In this document: in pieces, positions 21,880 to 34,900 of the stretch
How the letters are laid out: the number at the start of each line of letters is the position of its first letter
Numbering within the stretch: position 1 is the stretch's first letter
NCBI RefSeq assembly: GCF_040802235.1
Contig: NC_133156.1
Span: 186,875,851 to 186,939,850 of the forward strand
DNA length: 64,000 nucleotides
Reading direction: 5' to 3'
Source: Manis javanica
Taxonomy: Eukaryota; Chordata; Mammalia; Pholidota; Manidae
Made by a program: the position numbers and the translations under genes
The notes under the pieces: model-generated
What the model was told of the DNA's origin: nothing
Seen by the model: the letters and a program-made list of their open reading frames with translations, nothing else
The model's database searches: none

Positions 21880-22480
21880 CAAGGACCCATCATCCAATAG
21901 AAAAGTGGACATAGGAAGGAATAAGTGGCTTAAGAGAAAAATCCCAAATAATAATCACGAGAGAAATGTTCACTTTCTCCCACAACTAAAGAAACACAAA
22001 TTCAAACAAGTTGTGTCATGTTTTAGTTTGACGAGGATGAAAAAATATTAATAGGGCCCAGTTGTTGGTGAGGAGCAAACAGGAATTCTTATACATTCTC
22101 AGTAAGAATATGAGCTGAGAGTAAACTGAGATCAGCCTAGCAGTATCTATCAAAAGGGTTGGAAGTGTTCATATTCTTGAAGATATACTTTGACAAGTGA
22201 GCAAAGATACAAGTGAAGGAATTTTCATTTTAGTCTTATTTGTAATAGAGAAAAACTGTAAATAATAGAAAAGTCTATTAATAAAGGATTCTTTAAACAA
22301 ATTACAGTCTATCCAAAAAATAGAATGTTATCAATCATGAAATGAATTAAACAAATCTTCATGTAGGGGAAGGAAAGAGGAGCATTACATATTCGCAAGT
22401 GAAGAAGGCAAGTTGTACAAGTATCATGATTTCAGGTCAGCAAAACTGTATCTGAGTGTTCAGGAGGCCTCTCTCATAAT
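21880..22480 (+). mobile_element. Old L1M-type ORF2 3' remnant
   Basis: Diverged but collinear with the L1 ORF2 end: 'ccaatagaaaagtggacata', a run corresponding to the 'aaatgcaaattaaaaca' segment, 'agcagtatctatcaaaag', 'cttatttgtaatagagaaaa', then 'attacagtctatccaaaaaa' and 'atgaaatgaattaaacaaat'. Many indels. No open frame. Confidence 0.6.
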
Positions 22481-24489
22481 AGAGTTCTGTATTTTTTTAT
22501 TTTTCCTCTTAAAAAACATAAAAAATTTGTAATACTTAAAGAAAATATTTAAAGTGGATTGGTATCCATACATAAAAAGTATTATGTCTCTAAAAGTATA
22601 AATAATCATTTTCCTGTTTAATTTCTAGTAAAACTACCATACCATTAACTTTACTTTCTAATTATATTTTTGAATTATAAATTGCATAATGCTATGAGTT
22701 TATATTAATCTATTTCTCCTTTGATATCTTCTGGTTTATTCCATATTCTTTATTTGTGTAAAATATAGTAAACTACTTCTTTATAATATTTTCTTTTTTC
22801 AAGGGTCATTCCCAAAAGGTATCAGTCTCTTTTTTTAAATAGAAAAAAATGGGGAATTAATCACTCCCTAAACCAACAACAAATATAAATAAAAGAGAGA
22901 TAAAAGAATATATTTTAAGAAATTCTAAAAAGAGTATGCTCCTTCTGGTTTTAAGAGTCTTAAACTTCCACATAAATAATAAAGTTCTTTAATTCATTTA
23001 ACAAACTCTTAAAGATGCATTTTTAAGGTTGAAATATTCAACACAACAATGTCAGTAAAACAGAATGTAATTTCTTACATTTTCAAGAAAGGAATTAAAA
23101 ATCACTTTAAAGTGGAAAAAAGATATTATATTTAAACCCATTCGCCCTTTTCAAATCTTTACCTTCTGGTAATGTGAACATATATTTTTCTATGAAGCTT
23201 TTTGTATTCTACTGAGGGAAATTTGAATTAATGGAATTACGTTTCTCCACTAATGCTGGATATTTCTTGTTTAGCAAGAAAGAAAAACCAGGAGATAGAG
23301 ACAAAGTATGTAACAATTTAATTCAGTTTCTAATCTTATTCTTATCATTATTTAAGTTATTTTTGCTGTTGATGGCTTCTGTACAACTGGAAACCTAAGA
23401 TCATTGTTGTTGAAGTTTCAAAAGTTCCTTAAAAATCTCAGCATTATTAGCTTTCTGAGAATCATCTTTTGACTTTTTTTTTTTAGTCATCCAGGATCTA
23501 CTTCTTTAGGTTTAAAAATTGTATTCAAAGAGAACAATTTTGGAGGAGTAACTATGGGGTGAATAATTCTTCTGCAGTGATGGAACAGTAGCATACCCAA
23601 TTCCCTCTGCTGCCCTGAGGTGCAGGAGCACCTCACTCGGAGTGAGGGAGTCAGGTCTTCTCTCCACACCACTCCCAGAGCACCGCCCTGCCATTTTGCT
23701 ATCTGTGAGCTGTAGTTCAACTGGTTCCGTATGACTGGGGGCAACCAGGAGCCACTGGAATCCTGGTTCCGAAAACGGGATACGGCCCAGGAGTTAGCAG
23801 AGCAGCCAAATGAGGCACAGGAAGAGACGAAGAGGAATCCTTCCCACCATGAAGAGCAAAAAAGAACTTGCAAACAGATAGGAGGACACAGAGAAACAGG
23901 AGGTCTTAAATTTTAAAGCTGGAATAGCATTTCAAAGTCTGTCTAGTGAAGGTTAACCCTTTTATTAAGGGCTCAAGGGACCATTTATTTGAATAGTAGC
24001 TAAAGCAGAAGTACTAGTTTTTTTAAAAAAGTCAGTTCTCTTTGGTGAAGAATAAGAAACAATGAGTTGGAAGAAGTGGAACTCTGCTGAACAATTAGGG
24101 AGAATGGAAAAATAGAATTCTGAAGCAATTCAAGTTTTTTGTCTCTCTTTATTTAAATTATGACTCTCTGAAGGCCATAACTCCAATAAGAGAGAAATAG
24201 AATATAGTAAAACAAAAGCACAGGAAAAGGTAAGGATATTTGGAAAGGTCAGTCCCTTTCTCTATCAGTCCTTTTATTTTTCATATACCCGTTTACTGCT
24301 CTCAGCCTTCCCTCCACCTCACTCCGACAAGGTGCAGAAGGCATGCATGGGGAGCAGCCCCTCAGTTGTATAATCAGGCAGATTTCTGTGCTTTCCAATC
24401 TAGCTTATGACTTCCCAATCTATTTAAAACAATCTGGCTATCTTAATTTACATGTATTACATAAAACGCATTATTAGGGACATAGGGTG
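22481..24489. other. Mostly AT-rich unique sequence with a GC-balanced block at 23,470-23,930
   Basis: Mostly AT-rich with no family recognised. The block at about 23,470-23,930 stands out by balanced GC, CpGs and overlapping open frames on both strands (61 aa + at 23,731-23,916; 128 aa - at 23,487-23,873). I recognise no protein family in either. It could be an old retrocopy, an unidentified LTR or a non-coding exon. Confidence 0.4.
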
Positions 24490-24712
24490 AAAATTTGAAG
24501 TCATATAGTCTGAATTCTAATCCCCGTTCTCCCATGCATCAACTGTGTGACTTTGGTGAAGCTACTGAAACTTTGTGCCTCAGTTTCCTCTTCTGTCAAA
24601 TGGAGAGGTTTATAATTGTAGCCACTGCACAGGCCTATTAGTAAGTATGCAATAACTAGCTCAATAAGTAACCCCATAAATGTTCACTGTAATTATCATT
24701 CAATTCACTTCA
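24490..24712 (+). repeat. MIR SINE, near full length
   Basis: Collinear with the MIR consensus: TCTGAATTCTAATCCCCGTT, AACTGTGTGACTTTGGTGAA, GTGCCTCAGTTTCCTCTTCT, GTCAAATGGAGAGG, then AATAACTAGCTCAATAAG. This is the clearest MIR in the window. Confidence 0.85.
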
Positions 24713-25389
24713 AGGAGTCCACAACAAACAAATGTAACTCATTCACATAATCTATTGTAATCGTGTTAAAAGATCACACTGAGGATGTGAAATGACATCT
24801 AAGATGAGTCAGTGAACTTCCTGTAGCAGAAGCAATGAAAAGGCTAGGGTAAGACCCCTTTCTCCGCCTTCCTTCACTGAATTCTACTTCTATTATTCAA
24901 AATGGACTCCAAGTAGATGGATTGACTTACACAGCAGCCAGTGTCCTGCAAAGTACAATGGACTGAACCAGAAAACATTCCTTCCAGTTTCAGCTAAGTT
25001 GTTGTACAGCTCAGAGCAAATATCTTGAACTTGCTTGTTGTGTCTCCATGGGCCTTCACGTGGCAAATGGCCATATCAAATAACACCCACCTCACGCACA
25101 CTGTACTTAAAAAGGCAAATGTTAGATCACATATGTGAATGTGCATTAGCAAGTATATGATGATTTACAGAAACAGAGCTATGATTATTATCATCCCATG
25201 AGATACTTCCCTGATTCTTGTTTTTTTTTGAGTACCCAGTGGGAACAAAAGACCTTGAAAACAGGAGCATATGATAGAAAAGCCTTTCCTAAAGGTACCT
25301 GCCAGTTGGGGATGAAGAGAGGTAAGAGAAACTTGGCAACCTCAAAAGTCTGATCCATTTATATATTTCTGTCCTTCAAAGTCACACTT
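24713..25389. other. Unique sequence, nothing recognised
   Basis: No gene or repeat recognised between the MIR and the L1M fragment. Confidence 0.4.
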
Positions 25390-27095
25390 TAAAAAAATAG
25401 CTTTATAGAAATATAACTGACGTACCAAAAAAGAGCATATACTTAAAGTGCACACTTTGATAATTTTTGACATGTGTATAAACCCATGAAACCATTACCA
25501 CAGTCAAGTGGCTGCATCCATCACCCTCATCAGTTTTCTCATACCTCTTTGTAATCCCTCCCTGCCCCAGGGAAACACTGATCTACTTTCTTTTGCTTTA
25601 TATTAGTTGCGATCTCCAAAAATCTGTATATAAATCGTATCATACTTCATGTGATCCGTTTTTGTCTGGCTTATTGGATACAGTATAATTATTCTGAGAC
25701 TCATCTATGATGTTGTGTGTGTTTATCACTTTTTCTTTTCATCGGTATATAGTATCCTTGAAGAACATTTTGTTTATCCATTCACCTGTTGATGGATGTT
25801 CATGTTGTTTCCAGTTTTTGGTTATTATAAATAAAGCTGCTTTTACTTATGTAAAACTTTTTATGGACATATGCTTTCATTTCTCTTGAGTAAATACCAA
25901 GAAGTGGAATGGCAAAATCACATGGTATGTGTATGTTTAACTTTTTAAGAAACAGTCAAACTATTTTCTTAAGAGGTGGTTCCATTTTCCATTCCCACCA
26001 GGAGAGTATGGGGGCTCAGTCTTCTCCAGATCTCAGACAATGCTTGGTATTATCAATCTTTTACATTTTAATTATTCTACAAGGTTACAGAGGTATCCCA
26101 TTGGGGTTTTAATTTGCATTTCTATAATGATGATATTATCTTTTCAGGAGCTCATTGGCTCTTTGGTATCTTTATTAGAGAAATGTCTATTCACATCATT
26201 TGTCCACTTGAAAATTGTTTTTTTTATTGTTGAATTTAAGATTTGTTTATATACTCTAGATATAAATTCTCTTTCAGAAAGATGACTTGCAAATATTTAC
26301 TCCCATGCTGTGGTTATCTTTTCATTTCCTTGCACAAAAGATTTTTTTTTAACTTTGATGAGTTCAATTTATCTATTTAAACTTTTGTTGCTTGTGCTTT
26401 TAGTGTCACGTCTAAGAAGCCATTGCCTAATCCAAGGTCATAAAGACATTTCTTTTAAGAGTTTTATGGTTTCAGCTTTTACATTTAGGTTTATGATCCA
26501 TTTCGAGTGAATTTCTTTATATGGTGTGAGATGTGGATTAAAGGGGTTTTTTTTTCACAAGAATACTCAATTGTTCCAGCACCATTTGTCGAAAAGGTCA
26601 TTCTTTCTCTACTGAATTGCTTCTGTACCTTGTCAAAAATCAGTTGTCCATGTATATGTGGGTCTATTTCTGAACCTTCTATTCTGTTTCATTGATCCAT
26701 TTGTCTATTGCCTTGATTTCTGTAGCTTCATTCAAAGTCTTGAGATCAAGTAGTGTTGGTCCTCCAATTTTTTCTTTTTCAACCGTTTTGGCTATTCTAG
26801 GCATTTTGCACTTTTAAATGAATTTTAGAATCAGTTTGTTAGTTTCTACATAAAAGCTTGATGAGATTTGGACAGGAATTGTGTTGAATCTGTAGATCAA
26901 TTTAGGGAAAATAGATCAATTTGTAGAGTATGACATCTTAACAATAAAGGTCTTTTTTCTGGGCCATAAATACTATAGATTTTTACATTTATTTAAGTCT
27001 TCTTTAATTTCTCTCAGTATTTTGTATTTTCAATGTCAGCTTTTCTGTATCTTTTGTTCAATTTATCTCTGGGTATGTCACTTTTTTTGTCTTCA
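25390..27095 (-). mobile_element. Old L1M-type LINE-1, 3' portion
   Basis: About 1.7 kb reading as the reverse complement of L1 3' UTR and ORF2 C-terminal half: first 'gaaatataactgacgtacca', then 'gatggatgttcatgttgttt', 'taccaagaagtggaatggca', 'cattcccaccaggagagta', 'cacttgaaaattgtttttt', 'tctattctgtttcattgatc' and 'taggcattttgcacttttaa'. Short open frames on the + strand here are antisense shadows. Old insertion with many indels. Confidence 0.85.
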
Positions 27096-27680
27096 AGAAA
27101 TAGACATTATGTTTCTACATGATTCTGGAGTAACAGAAAAACTGAGAAGGTAGATTTCCCATATATCCCACACTCAATTTCCCCTCTGTTTAACATCTTA
27201 CACTAGTGTATTACATTTGTTACAGTTAAAGAACCAATGCAGACACATTATACTTAACTGAAGTCTGTGCTTCACTCATACATTACCTTAGATTTTTATC
27301 TATTGCCCTTTCGTGTTCCAGGATCTTACCCAGACATTACATTTAGTTGTCTTGTCTCCTTAGGATCCTCTTGACTGTGACAATTTCTTAGACTTTCCTT
27401 GCTGTTGATGACTTTGATGGTTTGGAGAAGTACTGACCAGATATTTAATAGAATACCCTTTGGAATTTGTCTGATTTTTTCCTCATGATTAGACTAGGTT
27501 TACATGTTCCCAGGAGGAAGGCCACAGAGGTAAACTGCCACTTCATCACATCATATCCAGAATATGTACTGTCAATGCGATTTGTCACTGTAGACGTTTA
27601 GCTGATTATCTGGCTGAGATAGAGACTGCCAGGTTTCTCCACTGAGAAGTTACTTTTGCATCCACCCTTTCTCTATTTTT
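27096..27680 (-). repeat. Probable older L1-derived or other ancient repeat
   Basis: Contains phrases recurrent in old mammalian L1-associated DNA ('gtctccttaggatcctcttg', 'tttgtcactgtagacgttta', 'ccaggtttctccactgagaa'). It directly continues from the L1M above. Orientation and family are uncertain. Confidence 0.4.
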
Positions 27681-27784
27681 TTTTGTTGGAATATGTAAAT
27701 AAATGATTGGACAAGAAGGGCAAAGACTTCAAATAAAATTTCAAATTTAGAACTCGAGATCCATCTCTAGTGTTCACACAGTTC

Positions 27785-28095
27785 ACAGTTCATAAAACTC
27801 ACACCAGGATGGTCTTGGGTGCTTCTTAAAACACAGATTCCTGGGCTCTGTGTGGAACTATTCAGTCCAGCTCTAGGCCCAGTGTTGACAATTATTTGGG
27901 ATGTGGTATAAAGCAATCATACCACAATCTGGCTGATAATCAGAATCACATGTGGGGCTTCCAACGATTCATTCTTGGGGTCCCACCTCCAAAGAGTCAG
28001 ACCAATTAGTGGTACGTAATCCAGGAATCCATATTTTTTTAGGTCCCAAGTGAATCTTATGATTCATCAGCCAGGTTTGAGAATTGCTGGTTTAT
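27785..28095 (+). repeat. MER5A-like hAT-Charlie MITE, possibly two copies
   Basis: At 27,930-28,090 the order 'gataatcagaatcacatgtg', 'ggggtcccacctccaaagag', 'tcttatgattcatcagccag' and 'gtttgagaattgctgg' matches MER5A in sense. A second related stretch (GGTGCTTCTTAAAACACAGA, TTCCTGGGCTCTG) precedes it. Another short likeness follows at about 28,160-28,210. Confidence 0.6.
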
Positions 28096-28289
28096 AGCTA
28101 TTCTTATCCAGAGACACAGGTCAAAATTACCGTAGAAAAACTGTGAAGTTCAAATGTCTACTTCCCAGCCCTAGGTGTCTGATTCAGAAGTTTCAAGCTG
28201 AACTGTATGAGTCTGCTATTCATTCCTGGTTGAGGAATTTTAAAGTCTGATGAATGCTGGTAATAAATGAAGGTTTCCTTCTTACCTTT

Positions 28290-28492
28290 TTACCTTTGAG
28301 AAATTAATCTTCTGTGAACCACTTGATTCTGGACTTCCTTGTCCCTCCCCCACTTCTGCTTACGGTTATCCTGGCTGGGATGAAAGACTCAATGGTTTCA
28401 TTCTCCATGACTTACATCTTGATGGTGTTTGCCATCTACTCCTCAGTTTAGGGTTCTGCATGTAGGAATTGCCCAATAAATATTTGAATTAA
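28290..28492 (+). repeat. L2 LINE 3' end
   Basis: Words matching the L2 terminus: TTCTCCATGACTTACATCTT, GGTGTTTGCCATCTACT, ATTGCCCAATAAATATTTGA. Confidence 0.6.
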
Positions 28493-30554
28493 GCTGCTAT
28501 TATTTGGTCATAATGGGTAGAGGAATTGGCATTGTAAAAAGAGGTTGCCACCCCCCCGCCATGAGTTTTTCTTTTACCGTCATCCAAATTAAGGAGGCTC
28601 TTCCAGTTTTCAGCTACCACCCTCTTCAAAACACTGCAGCAGAGCAGGAAGAGGGGCTGGTGGTCTTGACAACGGCAGCAGGGAGGAGGAGAACTGGTTG
28701 AAAGAGTTGAGGCATGCCTGTGAACTTCAGGGAAGTTCATTCAACCTGAATTACAAACATGTTCAGGTCTGCCCTGCTCTAACACAAGCCTGGTGCAGTC
28801 AGGTTCACCCTGGGTGTCAAAGAATGGAGGTAAAATACGGCAGAAAATGGTTTGATTCCTCCCTTCTCTTTTGCTGGGAGACTCCCTTGCCTCTGCCTTC
28901 TGGGCACCTCCCTGTGTTGGTGTCAGCTCTTCACTTCACTCTGATGTCCAGACCATGGTCATGTTTTACTTGTGCAAAGTTATTCACCCTCCATATATAT
29001 GGATAAGCTTGACAGTTTAACAGCTAAGGACTCTCTAACTGTTTCTTTGTGAAAGGTGATCATTCTGAGGAGTTTGCCAACCGCTTTGAGGAGGGGAGGA
29101 AAATGCCTTCCATTACAGTCAGGAGTCTGCTATGAATCATTGTCTTCACTTGGGACAAACTATGGACCTACAACTGGGTATCACTTTTCCCCCCTTTACT
29201 AAAGTAGATCTTAAATAAATGAAGCCGATTTACCCAGCAGAGGCAGTTTTTAATCCTTTTACTCTTTCCTTGTTTAATCAGAACTGGGACACTTGGGGAC
29301 AAGCAGTTCCTTGCTGTGAGCTTCTTAAAGCTAGAGGGTTGCAAGCTCTTTGCATGTCACATAACAATTCATCATCTGGTTGTTTTTTTTTAAAAGGACT
29401 TGTAAGGTGCCAAAATACCACTGAAGTGAGTGGAAAGTGTTCAGATAGGGTCATTCACAAACGAGCTTTCTGCGTAGTTTTGCCTACAAGAGGACCCTTG
29501 TTCAAAGGGCCTTAAAAATAACCCTTTGCAATGAAAGACATTACTTTCCACTGATACGGAGACTAGTAACAGAGTCACAGTAACTGGCTCCTTCCCCAGG
29601 AGTCTCCCTCCTGTGAAGCTGTATTATTGGAAAATGGCAGTTATCAAGAGGACACTTTAGTCAATTTTAGTGGATTGGATTCCCAGCTACAAATTAGCAA
29701 AGAGGTTTTTTTTCTTTCCTTTTTCATTTAAATGTCCTTGCTTCTTGATACACTAATAGCTGGAAGAGGACAGTAAGTGATTGCATATGGAAAATGAAAA
29801 TGCTCGCTAATTTCAGCATGAAAGGTCAGGGGGTTCAAATAATTATCCTTGTGTAAGTGGTCTCTAGCTTTTCACTTTGAGTTTAGGTTACATTTCTCTT
29901 CAGAACTTTATTTCAGATCATATGCTTGACTTGTACCAAATTGATATTGTCCATATTGCTAAAGGAAATATCCTCTTAGAAAATGTGAGGGCCCACTATT
30001 AAAACAAGCAGGGTTTTTGTTCCTTTGAAATAAGTATAAATCATACTATAAAACAGTATGATTTTTCATAAGTATCCTTATGAAAAACCAAGTCAAATTT
30101 CCTATCAGAGAACTGGCAGGTTGGTTATTTTATTAAAAAATTGTGGGGATATAAGACATCCTTGTTTATCTGTTTTTTTGTGTGCCCAAAAGTATGGCTT
30201 CCCACGTTGAAATCTTGAATGCATCTGATTGGCTGGTGAAATTGAAACTTTATCATCATCCAGTATGTCTATGCAACTTTGACTTGGAGGATATTTACTT
30301 TTTAATGTGGAAATACTTACAATTCTTAGGAACCATTTTAATTTAAGGATGTCATATGATTTGTGGTCTTTGTGCACAGACCCAGACACCTAAATTTGCA
30401 ATTGAAGCTATAAATTTTGCTTTCAGAAATTATGACTTCACCTTTTTTTTCTTTGCATTAAGGTTTATTATAATACATCTTCTTCTTTTCTATAAAACAA
30501 CAAAGTGGCAGCATCTCCTGAATATGTGTGTTTACCTGTCTCTAAATGTCTATT
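28493..30554. other. Unique sequence, nothing firmly recognised
   Basis: No repeat family or gene found. Open frames of about 100 aa (28,698-29,006; 29,219-29,515) match no known domain and lack splice or initiation support. Confidence 0.4.
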
Positions 30555-30700
30555 GACTACCTGATCCATCAGTTCTCCCTGACAAATGCTGATAATTTCA
30601 CAAGCGTGACAGACAGGATTAAATATCATCTCTCCAAGGACAGATCAAGACCATGATAACTGCATGATATTCATATTTTTTTCTTTACCTGTAACTTCAG
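30555..30700. promoter_or_regulatory. Enhancer-like segment with TGACAG and GGATTA motifs
   Basis: Repeat-free sequence with the MEIS/TGIF-type word TGACAG at 30,607-30,612 followed at once by AGACAG and the bicoid-type (OTX/PITX) word GGATTA at 30,616-30,621. Close packing suggests a composite element. Function is inferred. Confidence 0.25.
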
Positions 30701-31053
30701 TGAATATAAATATACTGAACAGTGATATAAGTAACGGTAATTTTGGGGATTTAATATGGCATTTTCTATCAATAAAGTGTTTTATCACTATCAGATAGTT
30801 AACCTTCTAACACCATTGTGAAGTAATTAGTCAGTTGGGTTCATATCCTATATTGCTCAAAAGGAATCTTCCTATTATGTCAGTTGCACAGTTGGAAAAA
30901 GTACTGAAATACTGCTCTGTGAGTGAATGCACAAATTTAAAACAAAGGCAATACTTAACTTTGCAGTCCCCATGTGACCTTTTTAATTGAATAGGAGGTT
31001 AAACTGAAAAGTGTATTCTATTTGGAGAAGCCTTACTTTGAAGGCTTAATATT

Positions 31054-31232
31054 TCTCTCAGCACTTAATTAGTTGTGTGACTTTCAACGAATTACTTGAG
31101 CCATCCTATCCTCAGTTTTCTCATCTGCAAAATGGTGACAATAATATTTTACCTACTTAGCTAGTGCTGTAAATAGGTCAAATAAAAAAATGTATGGAAA
31201 GGCACTTTACCACTGAATCCTAGTAATTATAA
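31054..31232 (+). repeat. MIR SINE
   Basis: AATTAGTTGTGTGACTTTCA, ACGAATTACTTGAG, CCTCAGTTTTCTCATCTGCA, AAATGGTGACAATAATATTT are collinear with the MIR core and downstream region. Confidence 0.8.
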
Positions 31233-31699
31233 AAATCTAACTGACATGGTAGAATAGGTCTTCCTTCTCCATAACTGCTTTAGCTCTCTGTGGCTCAGTG
31301 TTTTCTAATCTTTGGTTATTCACAAATCACTTTCACAATTGTTGCCCTATCTTTGTCTCCCTGTGCTTTTAGTTGCATGGTTTTCTTTTTAACATATAAA
31401 TACCTGTATTTTAAAAGGGAATTCCATGTCATTACCATTAATGGATTGCAATACCACTGCTGTGAATAGAAGGTAATAGAAATAATAAAGTAAAAACTTA
31501 TAAATGTTGCTCTGGGTGACACCCATTTCTATGTGCACTGTATTTTGAGAAGCCCTGACTCAGGTGCTGGGGATGGTGCTTGTTGAGGCTTTGATTATAG
31601 CCGTGTGATCTCAGGGAGGGCAGGGAACTAGCCCAGACCCTCCAGCTGAGCCATGCCTGGCCTGCTCTAGGTTTCTCAGCCCAGAGAGTCTGGCTCTAA

Positions 31700-31960
31700 A
31701 GGTGATGAATTGGAAGCCCCTGTGTTGTGACACCAGGGGAGCTCGGAGGGAGAGGTCGATGGCCAATTAGGCCCTTCTCGTTCCTTATACATAAGGGATA
31801 TTTCTGTGGCGTCTGCTCAATCGGAATGTGTGACTAACTGCCAAGGGAGTATCACAGGAGTAAAATAAGACACCGTTAATGCTTAGCCAATAAATAGCGC
31901 ATTTTATTGGGTCTGTGTCTGTGAGGCGTACTGCACTCTGCTTTGAAAAACAGGGGCAGA
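31700..31960. promoter_or_regulatory. Enhancer-like segment with inverted CCAATAAA sites
   Basis: Repeat-free, CpG-containing sequence. CCAATAAA at 31,887-31,894 and its exact reverse complement TTTATTGG at 31,903-31,910 flank an 8-bp AGCGCAT-type spacer. The words contain both a CCAAT box and a HOX/CDX-like ATAAA core. A homeodomain word CCAATTAGG lies near 31,762-31,770. Role inferred. Confidence 0.35.
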
Positions 31961-34900
31961 TTTGCTGTTCTCTATTGTAAAAGTAAAAAGATGCTGTTGT
32001 AAAAAGTAAAAGATCTGCCTGACATCTACAGTACAGCTTTGAAAATTGAGAGAGTTCAGGCTCATGTTTAAGCTTCTCAGTCAGTGAGCATCTGTTTCTA
32101 TAAGGAATAAACTTAAGATGTGAAATTTCCATTGAGGTTTCCATTTAGAATACAATGGGGGAAAAATAAAACGTTTCTTCCACTGTTGAGGAAGTTCCTT
32201 GTCCTCCTCCTCCTGGCATTTTGTTGGAGTATGCACAGAGCATATAAATGTATTAGTGCAATTGAATACACTTAAAAAAGGAAATCTGCTACTAAATCAC
32301 ATTTGTCGCCAATATAAAACATACTATATACTATATGTATATATAAGTATATACACATATTACAAATACATTTTAAATCTGTAAGCTTTTATTTTCAAAG
32401 GACTTGGAAAGATCCAAAGTCACTTGAATCTCAGATCTACACAGCACAACTCTTCCAAAGAGTTAAAAATTCTTCCATTCATTATTTCATTGTGTTTCTA
32501 CAGTTTTGCAGAGGTAGGAGAAAAAGATGCTATAGTTCTCACTAAAAATAGATACCATGGCTCCACTTTAAGAACAGATAAAAGTAAGGTCCAGAGATAC
32601 AACATCATATTTCCCATAGTTAGTGTCTACTCAAACATGAGGTTTGATTCATCAGAAGTTAAGCTTTTATTTCAAAATTATCCCTCTGTGCAAAATTATT
32701 CTTGTCTGGCCTTCCGCTGATAACCATGGCTTCTCTGAGAGTTCTTGACACTCTTTCCACCTTTTCCATTGCTGCTGTTGTTTCAATAAGTTTTAGTTCA
32801 TCCAGGCAAAGATTTTAATCAATATCTATATTCATATAATTTTGCACTGAAGGCACTTCTTAGAAATAATCCCAATGATAATAAAGAGTTGAGTTATCAG
32901 TGCCAACAGCATCAGATATTTCAAACTTGGAGATATGTAATCGAAAGCTCATGTGATATTTCTTCAAAATGCATGGAGACTTCTGTAGATTATGCAGGCT
33001 CATCAGAGGAAGTGATAGTCATGAGTCTAAATGTAGCTGTAATAGAAAGTGAGATCCTCCTGCCAATGTTCATAGACGGGATATGGATATCTGAAAGGCA
33101 CTGATTCTTTTCAATTTTCCTTATTAACTCTTGAAAATGTAGCTCACAAAAATAATTGTATTCATGACGAGTTTCATGCAGTCATATGTTATAAAAGATT
33201 TGAGGGTCTTGAATTTCCAGTACTTTTATTACTTTCTTCAAGCTATTTTTAAAGGAAAATAATAATATGCTTAAAGTTCTGTTTCACTGTGCATAGACTA
33301 TAAACCTGTGAGCATCCATTATTAGTACACATTAAAAATTCACTGATGAAAGTTTGAAATTCCTTAAAATCATCTGAAATGCCAACAGGCAATTCTCCAT
33401 TTCTTTGCCACTGATTATAAGAATTTGAAAAATTTTCCTTGACATCTGTCTGGCTAAAACTACATCCTCTGGACTCAAGAAGCACAGCTTAATTATTCTT
33501 GTTTTCAGGGCTGGCGCTGCAAATGCTTTGAAAAGAAATTGGCCCAATGTACTACGCACATTACTAATTCAGAAGTGGAGTAAAAATCAGTCTCCACATT
33601 ATGAAAACAAATCCATAAGCACAGAGAACATCAATTTCAGGCTTTCTCTGCTAGTTATATTAAGCCCCTTTTCTTTCTTACTGTTATCACATGCAAGCAT
33701 ATCCTGGCTTGACTGAAATCTATTTTGCTCTCCTAACGAACTTATGTAACATCTCTCCATAAGACATTATTTTTCTTGTATTCAGACACGTCTCTGCGGC
33801 CACATAAAACCACAAGACAATGGAAATTATTTACTTTGATTGGAAGGTCTGACTATTGTTATTCATGACTGAATTGAGACACATACTGGAGCTAAAATCG
33901 CAGGACAATTCATGTAGAAATGTTCAGATAAAAGTGAACAAAATAAAAATTACTATAAAAATTACAAAACCTTCCAAGTAATATAGTTTCAATCTTCATA
34001 AAAACTGCAAACAAACAAGGCAATGAGTAAGCTAAGAGTGAAGAGCACTAGCTACATTTTAAGAAAGAACACAGATTCTATAGAATTGCTCTTCTTTAAT
34101 CAAAGAACTTGAAATGATTCCCAATTTATCATCCAAATTTTGTAAGAGTATGATTGATTTCATTGTTTAAACTCAGCTTTATTGCTTTGCAAAAATTCTC
34201 ATAAATGATCCTGGATAATCACTTCCTTCTGAAGTAATATACTAATTAATTTCAATTAAATATATGTAAAAGAAGATATATTTTGAAAAATGCGTCTCCT
34301 TTGCCATTTGTTAATATATTGAAAAAGTGTAAACCTTGAAACATTAAGCATAGAAAATATTCATTTTTGGTAATTTCTCAAGGGGGTAATTTATTAAATG
34401 AAAGGCTTTTAACATTAGCTAAAAGCAACCCTGTAAATCATGGGTGTCATCAAACTGCTTCATCACTTCATTAATTTAAAAGATTATTATATGCGTAACT
34501 GACATAATTTTGAACAATGTTACATGGTTAATTTATTAATGTAGAAAAGCAGAAATGACACACTGACTTGATTTATTTTTGTAATTGTATAATTTTAGAA
34601 CTTTTGCCTATGACTTTCACTAACAGAAGAAATGATTCAGTGTCACACTGCTAATTTTACTGAGGTTTCTTCCCTGCTAATGCTTTGCCAGTGGTAATGT
34701 CTTCTGGTCACTTAATTTTAAAATACATTTTTAAGAGTGCAAGACAAAGCCGTTAAAAAAAACACCTCTCTGTTTCTTAAGTTCAGTAGACAAATATATA
34801 CGATATATGCCTTCTTAGAATGATAATGATAAGATTCTACATTTTAAAAATGTGTTTTGAGCTTTTAGGAGAATGTCATTTATTAAAGTAGTACTGTTTT

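Noticed and set aside
23487-23873. 128-aa minus-strand open frame
   Set aside because: No recognisable domain. Listed only as an unexplained GC-balanced block.
25707-26700. Run of short + strand open frames
   Set aside because: Antisense shadows of the minus-strand L1M.
31305-31325. miR-9-like word TCTTTGGTTAT
   Set aside because: The next bases do not continue the miR-9 sequence and no precursor hairpin is visible.
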